This document shows positions 58,436-64,000 of a DNA stretch of 64,000 nucleotides, piece by piece. Every line of letters begins with the position of its first letter. Position 1 is the stretch's first letter. A model generated the notes under the pieces. The model ran no database searches, had not been told where the DNA came from, and saw only the letters and a program-made list of their open reading frames with translations. A program made the position numbers and the translations under genes. Location of the stretch: assembly GCF_032884065.1 (NCBI RefSeq), contig NC_088867.1:45757453-45821452 (forward strand), in the 5' to 3' direction. Source of the DNA: Artemia franciscana. Its lineage: Eukaryota; Arthropoda; Branchiopoda; Anostraca; Artemiidae.

Positions 58436-58780
58436 TTTCAACTGAAAGTAAGAAGCAACATTAAAACTAAAAACGAACAGAAATTGTTATGCATATGAAG
58501 GGGCTTGTGTTTTCGGAGTCGTTATTAAAGAACTGGGACAAGCCCCTTCATATGCATAACAATTTCGGAGTTTTAACCTTGTGTTTTCGGAGTCGTTATT
58601 AAAGAACTAGGACAAGGGTCGTTTAATTAGAACAATAAGAAATTTTTAATAGTGCTAAAGAACTTTAGTGTAAAGAGTGAGGTGTTGAGGGGGAGGCAAT
58701 CCCCTTTTTATCCGCAATAATTTCTGTTCGTTTTTTGTCTTAATGTTGCTCCATACTTTCAGTTGAAAAAACTTGTTTTT
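58436..58780. repeat. Foldback element, rearranged copy
   Basis: Left arm AACTGAAAGTAAGAAGCAAC and right arm complement near 58765. An internal inverted piece GAAGGGGCTTGT...ACAAGCCCCTTC (58497-58552) and a tandem copy of TTGTGTTTTCGGAGTCGTTA (58506 and 58579) distinguish it from the others. Confidence 0.75.
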
Positions 58781-58861
58781 TTTACTTAATCCTTTGAATA
58801 TGCAGTCGTGTTTGGAAATCAACAGAATAGTAAAGTTTTGACTTTTACGAACAAACAATGT

Positions 58862-59099
58862 TGTCAAATTTGACTTATTAATTTTGTTTGTTTACTTTCA
58901 AGGTTCAACATGGCAACACTGACAAAAAATACACTACTATACTAATAATTTCATAATTTCGAAACGAATAAAAGAATTACTGTCAAATTTCTCTTATTAC
59001 TTTTGTCTATTTACTTTCACGGTTCAACATGGCAACACTGACTAAAATGTGATGCTACGCAAATAATTTCATAACTTTGAAACAACTAAAAGAATTGTA
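58862..59099. repeat. Two-copy direct repeat, period 119 bp
   Basis: GGTTCAACATGGCAACACTGA occurs near 58903 and 59022, with the flanking ~100 bp about 85% alike. Confidence 0.75.
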
Positions 59100-61304
59100 G
59101 CTTTCAGGTAATAAACATATCTAAGACGTATCCAGCGGAGAAGAAATGACTTTATTCAGAAGTCCATGGTAGTTCAAGCTCGATGGGTTAAAATAGGGAG
59201 AATCGCACTTATCTATCACTATTTTTCGTATATTTCATATATAGTATATTTAGAAGATAATGGGGTTTATTTTTACCATCTACTGGGAAAGTATCCTCCC
59301 CCCCCCCCCCAAAAAAAAGAATCAAATAAAACTGAAACGTATAAGTCTAATACATTCTAAACTTTTAAAAATGCTATCTTCTGGAGAAAAACCCTACTCT
59401 GATTTTCTACCCAAAATTTCTTTGCATGTTTTTCCTGTCCCCGTGAATATCAGCACGGATCCGCCTTCTGCCAGTGAGACACGAGAAACAGCGAAGAAAC
59501 TAAAAAGAGCGACGACAGCGACGATTATTACCGTCTGAGAAAACAGCGACGACTATTACCGCCGTGTATGATGATGGCAAATGTTGTACCTAGGCACCAG
59601 AGGGCCAAACTCGTTTCTTCCAGATTTTGTCAGAAGAACTACAGGGGTGTGATCTATCACCATTACTTGTTGTGATTATGATTGATTCCTGCGGAACACA
59701 CAGACAGGAAGCGGAGATACATAGTCTCTCCCTGTGTGACCATCATTGTGGACTACCATACAACTGGTCGAAGAAAATATTTACATTTTACTTCCCTTTT
59801 CCCTTATCCCTTTTTCTCTTATGTTAGGCTATTGAGTGTTGAGAATATATCTCAATTCATTTTCATGCGACATTAGCTAAGTTCTGCAAAACTGTTAGTA
59901 TTCAATATCCAAAATGTGATTACTTATTATTGAGTGACAACTCTAGTTTTCAGGAAGTTGCCCTATGAACAAGGCGCAAACAAATTCAAAACCTAAGGGC
60001 ATACGATCTTCCCCTGGGATTATTTTTCGACAAAAAGGTCATTTTTGACCTTTGCATATAGGGTACATCCCAACATAGACACGTAAATTTAAGGGGCAGC
60101 ATCGTGGAAACGTATAGAATATCAGAAAAAACTCGAACTAGATTTCGGCGAGTAATACTAAGCCGAAAATATGAACAAACAGAGAGAAAAAACTAAGATT
60201 TCAATATTAACTTGCAAGAATTGTTTCCTCAGCATAATTTAAATTTTTCTGCTGTAATATAAATTTACTCCTATAATTTATCATTATTATTTATTAATTT
60301 TTTTCTACATTTCTACATCAAATACTTTTTAGCACCTTCCCTTTATAACTTAAGAGCCTTTAGGGCAGATGACATTCCCTTGCGAAAATTTTTCAACGAG
60401 AAAGACAATTCTTAAACTTTTATACGGAGGATGAATCCCCCTCCCCCTGTTGACAAGTATAGTTAATTTTATAGAAAGTAACAGACAATACAGTACTTTG
60501 ACACCGTATTCATAAAGTTTAGCCTAGTTGATCGGTTTTCTTCCGAGCAACTCAACAATAGGCATAACTTAAAAGAAATATGTTCTTTAAAGATGCTTTA
60601 TCCAAGGCATAATTTGTATGATCATGTTGCGTTTTCAGTGTTTGTCCTTTTAATTTCATCTTCCGATAATGAATCTTATCGGTTTTTAATTTAAAAATGG
60701 GAGACCATCAGCAAAGATTTACTTTATCTACAGTATGAAATACATAATAAAGCATGATAAAATACCGAGTCCCCCAAGACTTTCTTTTAAGTCTTGGGTG
60801 AAACAAAACCGTCCATGATTTTTTAAGCAATTATTTTTTTTATGTATGATCTATTACAATTACAAACTACTAAATTATTGAGATCAAATCATCTCCCCTC
60901 CCCACATTGACAAGGTTAACGAAAATTTTGGGTTAGGGAAGAGCAAATTTTCTCCAGATCCTTGAAGGGTATATGCTACGGGTTTTCCTCTTTCATGCCA
61001 TTCACCCGACATGTTTTGGTACTAATTAAGAACGGTAGAGAAACTTGTATTGGCCAAGACTGTGTAACAGATTCTAGATTCTTTTCGTAAAACCAATGAG
61101 GCGAAACCTATACTCTACGGATCTCAATAAAGTCCTTGGTCCTCTTATTAAGATTGCCTATGGTTTTTTAAGCTGATTTCATTAAGGTTTTTTATGCTGA
61201 ATTCATTACTTTTGTTTATTAATAACATTCGTATCTAAATTCAATTTTACCTCAACTTGAGAATTCTGTACTTTTTGTGAATATAAATTTAAAGAAAAAC
61301 ACAC

Positions 61305-61594
61305 CTGAACTATTTCAGCAGATCCTTTATTCATTTCGTTCATGTCAGGACTGCATGATATATCCATAGATGAAGCATCGCTTTCGCTGCGGCTTCGCCG
61401 TCGAACCCCTTCCATATGAAGTCGACGCAAATTGGGTGATGAGTTTACATTTTCTGGAGATATTCGCATTGGTGACGAGTCACTGCGAGGGCTAGGAAGG
61501 CCTGCGCCAATCGGTGAATAAGCTGGAGGTGTGGGACTAGAAGAGGAACTGTCACTTTCTAGTGCCATTTCATCACTGCCCACATCAAATTTTC
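61305..61594 (-). CDS. Upstream exon of the large disordered protein
   Basis: Acceptor TGAAAATTTTCAG lies before 61594 and donor GTTCAG|GTGTGT at 61305. The 290-nt exon starts with two bases of a split codon, then KFDVGSDEMALESDSSSSSP, PTPPAYSPIGAGLPSPRSDS, SPNLRRLHMEGVRRRSRSES and MNKGSAEIVQ. It ends in phase 0 and joins EETRTSQLEERG of the giant exon without a shift. Ser-Pro sites and an RS-like patch suggest phosphorylation and a nuclear role (inference). It has no start codon of its own in a good context, so earlier exons lie at higher coordinates or outside the window. Confidence 0.8.
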
Positions 61595-62595
61595 CTGAAA
61601 ATTTTCAGATTAAAATATAAAGTTGTGAAGCAGAGTCGTCAGGAACAATCTAAATTAACTTTAAGACAGAATTGGCAAACCATGGCGAATAAGAAACATG
61701 CAAATATGTATCCAAGACTTTGAGATAAAAATGAACGAAGAAAGGCCAATAATAATGAAGGAAAGGCAAGTAGGTCGGACCAATTTTGACAGTCAATCTA
61801 TCAGCCTCATAAAATAAAAATAACAAGGAAAACGAAAAAAAAGGAAGAAAAAAGGAAAATACCCACAAAAAAAACCAAAAAAACGAAAATTAAAAACCCA
61901 AGATAACAGACATGTCCTTGGCCATTATATTAAGTCACCCAAAATTATCAGATTCCAAAATTTAACCAAAATAAAATAAAATATTTGGCTGATTCATTGC
62001 ATTTTCAATTTTAAGATTAAAAACTAGTAAATTTAGTATGATCGAATTAAGCTTATTTGAATTTCGTGGAGAATTTATAATCAATTCATAATTTAAAAAA
62101 AATCTTCTAAAAATTGCCACCACCACCCCCCCCCCCCCCCTATGACCCATGATCACGTCCAATAGAACAAAAACCTCTGTCATACTCTATAGCACAAGGA
62201 AGAGCACCAGTGCTGGTTCTGGCCTCCCTTAGACCCGGGGAAAAATTTTATTAGCACAACCTCCCTTCTCTCACAAACTTTTCATTTATCAATAATATTA
62301 CCTTCAATTTATAAATTAATCAATAATTTATTTCTTAATTTCTTTTATTTATTATTTAATTGTTTGATTATTATTAATTATTTTCATAATTACTATTTGA
62401 TTTTTTTATTTTTTTTATTAATTAATTTCTTAAATACTTTCATTATTAACTGCACCCTCTACTAATTACAAAGCGACTAATGCCTTTTTGATTATTTGTT
62501 TGAAACTTTGCGCCCATACCGTTTCTGTGCCCAGGGGAAGTACCTCCTCTGTCCCTCCCTTCCCTGAAACCGCCTCAGTAAGAGCACTCAGGTTA
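61595..62595. other. Probable intron or upstream sequence, no exon seen
   Basis: AT-rich DNA with a C18-type run near 62130-62140. No recognisable exon on either strand. Confidence 0.4.
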
Positions 62596-62599
62596 TGTC

Positions 62600-64000
62600 G
62601 TGATCAAAGTAAAAGCAGGCAAGTTCATGAGATCGACACATGAAGTGTTTGGGAGGACTGGAATAAGCAGTGCTAGACGTAAGATTTTAACGCCCAGGTC
62701 GGTAGACATAGAGATAGATGGTATCCTAGCCTAGGTAAATTTAGTGTAGGAAAGGAAAACAGAAATGGCTACAGACTGCTGCAATTTTATCAGTATAACA
62801 ATCTAGTTATAGCCAATACAGTGTTTGGTCATAAAATAGCCCATCAGTTAACGTGGTATTCACGTGATGGCAAGACAGCAAATCTTATTAATTATGTCAT
62901 TGTAAATCGAAAACTAGCTGGATCAATACAAGACGGTGTATAGGAGTGATGTTAGTAAAAGTAAAGATCACCATCTAGTAGTGTCTAGGGTTAATCTGAA
63001 GCTGAAACTTCGGAAGGGTAACTACATCCCGGGAAATTATGAGTGCTGTTATTGATGTTACAAGAAAGATCACCATCTAGTAGTGTCTAGGGTTAATTTA
63101 GAGATGAAATTTTGAAAGGGTAACTACCTCCCGGGAAGTTAAGAAGTTGGTAGACTCCAGGATGAGAATTTGACAGAAACTTTCCAGGAATAGTTGAATA
63201 CTAAACTGGAGAGTTAAAAATTTGACAATGTAGATGGATGGAATAATTTTAGTAAGACAATTTGTGAAGTTGCTGATGGTAACTTAAGGAAGAAAATGAG
63301 GAACGCAGCTAGAAATATTAGTGAAAAAGCTGTAAGTTTAATAGAGAGGAGAAGGGGCTTGAACAGGAGCTATCTGAGTGATAGATCATATGAAAACAAG
63401 AGGAATGTGAAGAAAGAGGAGAAAGCATTAAAATGTGAAGTAAGAAGGTGTGAAGTGGAGGCCATGGATAAAACTGCCGAGGATATGGAAGATACAGCTA
63501 GACGGCATAACAGAAAAATATTGTACTGACTTGAGAGGAAGTAATCAATCCGGACTTGTCCCAGTTATAGATAGGAAAGGAGCCACAATTAGTGATAAGG
63601 AAAGAGTTAAATAGAGATGGGCAGAACATTTTCAGAATGTGCTAAACCGAGATAGAGTAGCAAGAAAACATATAGAGGAAAATGAAAAAGTTTGTGATAC
63701 CTTGGATGTGAAGGAAGATTTGTTTTGTTAGTAAGAATGAGCGACAGTTCTAAAATGATTAAAAAATAATAAGGCCCCAGGTGCTGATACTGTAGTAAAG
63801 GATTTTCTTAAATATGGTGGCTTTGAGGTTAGAAATGAGTTACTGAAGATTATGTTTATTATTTTTTTAAAGGGGAACTACCTAGAGATTTTAGGAAGTT
63901 GTACAGGAATACGGTTCTATCCCGCTTTCTAGGGCTATAATAAGAGAAAAGTTGGGATGGCTAGGGCACGTTCTGCGGATGAAGAATGACAGATTGCCGA
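62600..64000 (+). mobile_element. RTE-like LINE, 5' half, decayed, runs off the window
   Basis: Frames with stops and shifts carry an AP-type endonuclease segment: NLVIANTVFGHKIAHQLTWY, then SRDGKTANLINYVIVNRKLA. This is the W-x-S/R-D-G-x-x-x-x-x-I-N/D-Y catalytic region of EEP endonucleases in 'craniofacial development protein 2-like' LINE ORFs. Next come DHHLVVSRVNLKLKLRKG (duplicated at 62964-63040 and 63066-63140), an open linker at 63296-63529 with ARNISEKAVSLIERRRG, then DRKGATISDKERVK, an in-frame stop, RWAEHFQNVLNRD and NNKAPGADTVVKDFLKYGG, the RT start. At about 63905 the text jumps to LGWLGHVLRMKNDRLP, near the C-terminus, so the RT palm is deleted here too. Confidence 0.8.
62964..63140 (+). 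repeat. Tandem duplication inside LINE
   Basis: AAAGATCACCATCTAGTAGT occurs twice, about 102 bp apart, each with GGGTAACTACxTCCCGGGAA. Confidence 0.8.

Overview
The window is nuclear DNA of a repeat-rich animal. It has spliced genes with GT-AG introns, LINE, hAT, SINE and Helitron remains, and (TA)n tracts up to about 477 bp. I infer an arthropod, possibly a crustacean such as a brine shrimp, from the overall style of the repeats. No sequence here fixes the species. There is one assembly gap of exactly 100 N at 9133-9232.

Layout. 1-9.1 kb: dispersed repeats, a perfect 151-bp-arm inverted repeat, a possible stray exon, LINE 3' ends, a six-unit ~295-bp tandem array and a tRNA-derived SINE. 9.2-31.1 kb: a Helitron cluster. 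It holds two near-identical but broken Rep-helicase copies in inverted orientation, followed by head-to-tail strings of non-autonomous derivatives on both strands. These carry a captured GTCCCGGTCGTCAT-type minisatellite and (CTAAAAAA)n filler. 31.7-33.2 kb: an apparently intact tetraspanin gene (+). 33.4-45.2 kb: LINE and hAT debris, giant foldback (palindromic) elements and a hairpin-ended dispersed family. 45.8-47.9 kb: a small two-exon gene (-) encoding about 50 aa, with a SINE in its intron. 48.2-48.8 kb: another Helitron end. 51.2-61.6 kb: two exons (-) of a large, disordered, Pro/Ser/Lys-rich nuclear-type protein, one of them 4.8 kb long, separated by a 5.3-kb intron holding a LINE fragment and the 477-bp (TA)n. 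62.6-64.0 kb: the 5' half of a decayed RTE-like LINE running off the window.

Host genes supported by sequence are the tetraspanin, the small minus-strand gene, the large minus-strand gene (partial) and, weakly, one isolated exon at 2.9 kb. I see no functional link between them. Everything else is mobile-element sequence, mostly dead. The most interesting structure is the Helitron cluster: joined elements, a doubled 3' hairpin/CTAG terminus, a 16-bp CRE-like palindrome near each plus-strand 5' end, and a stop codon shared by all the non-autonomous helicase fragments.
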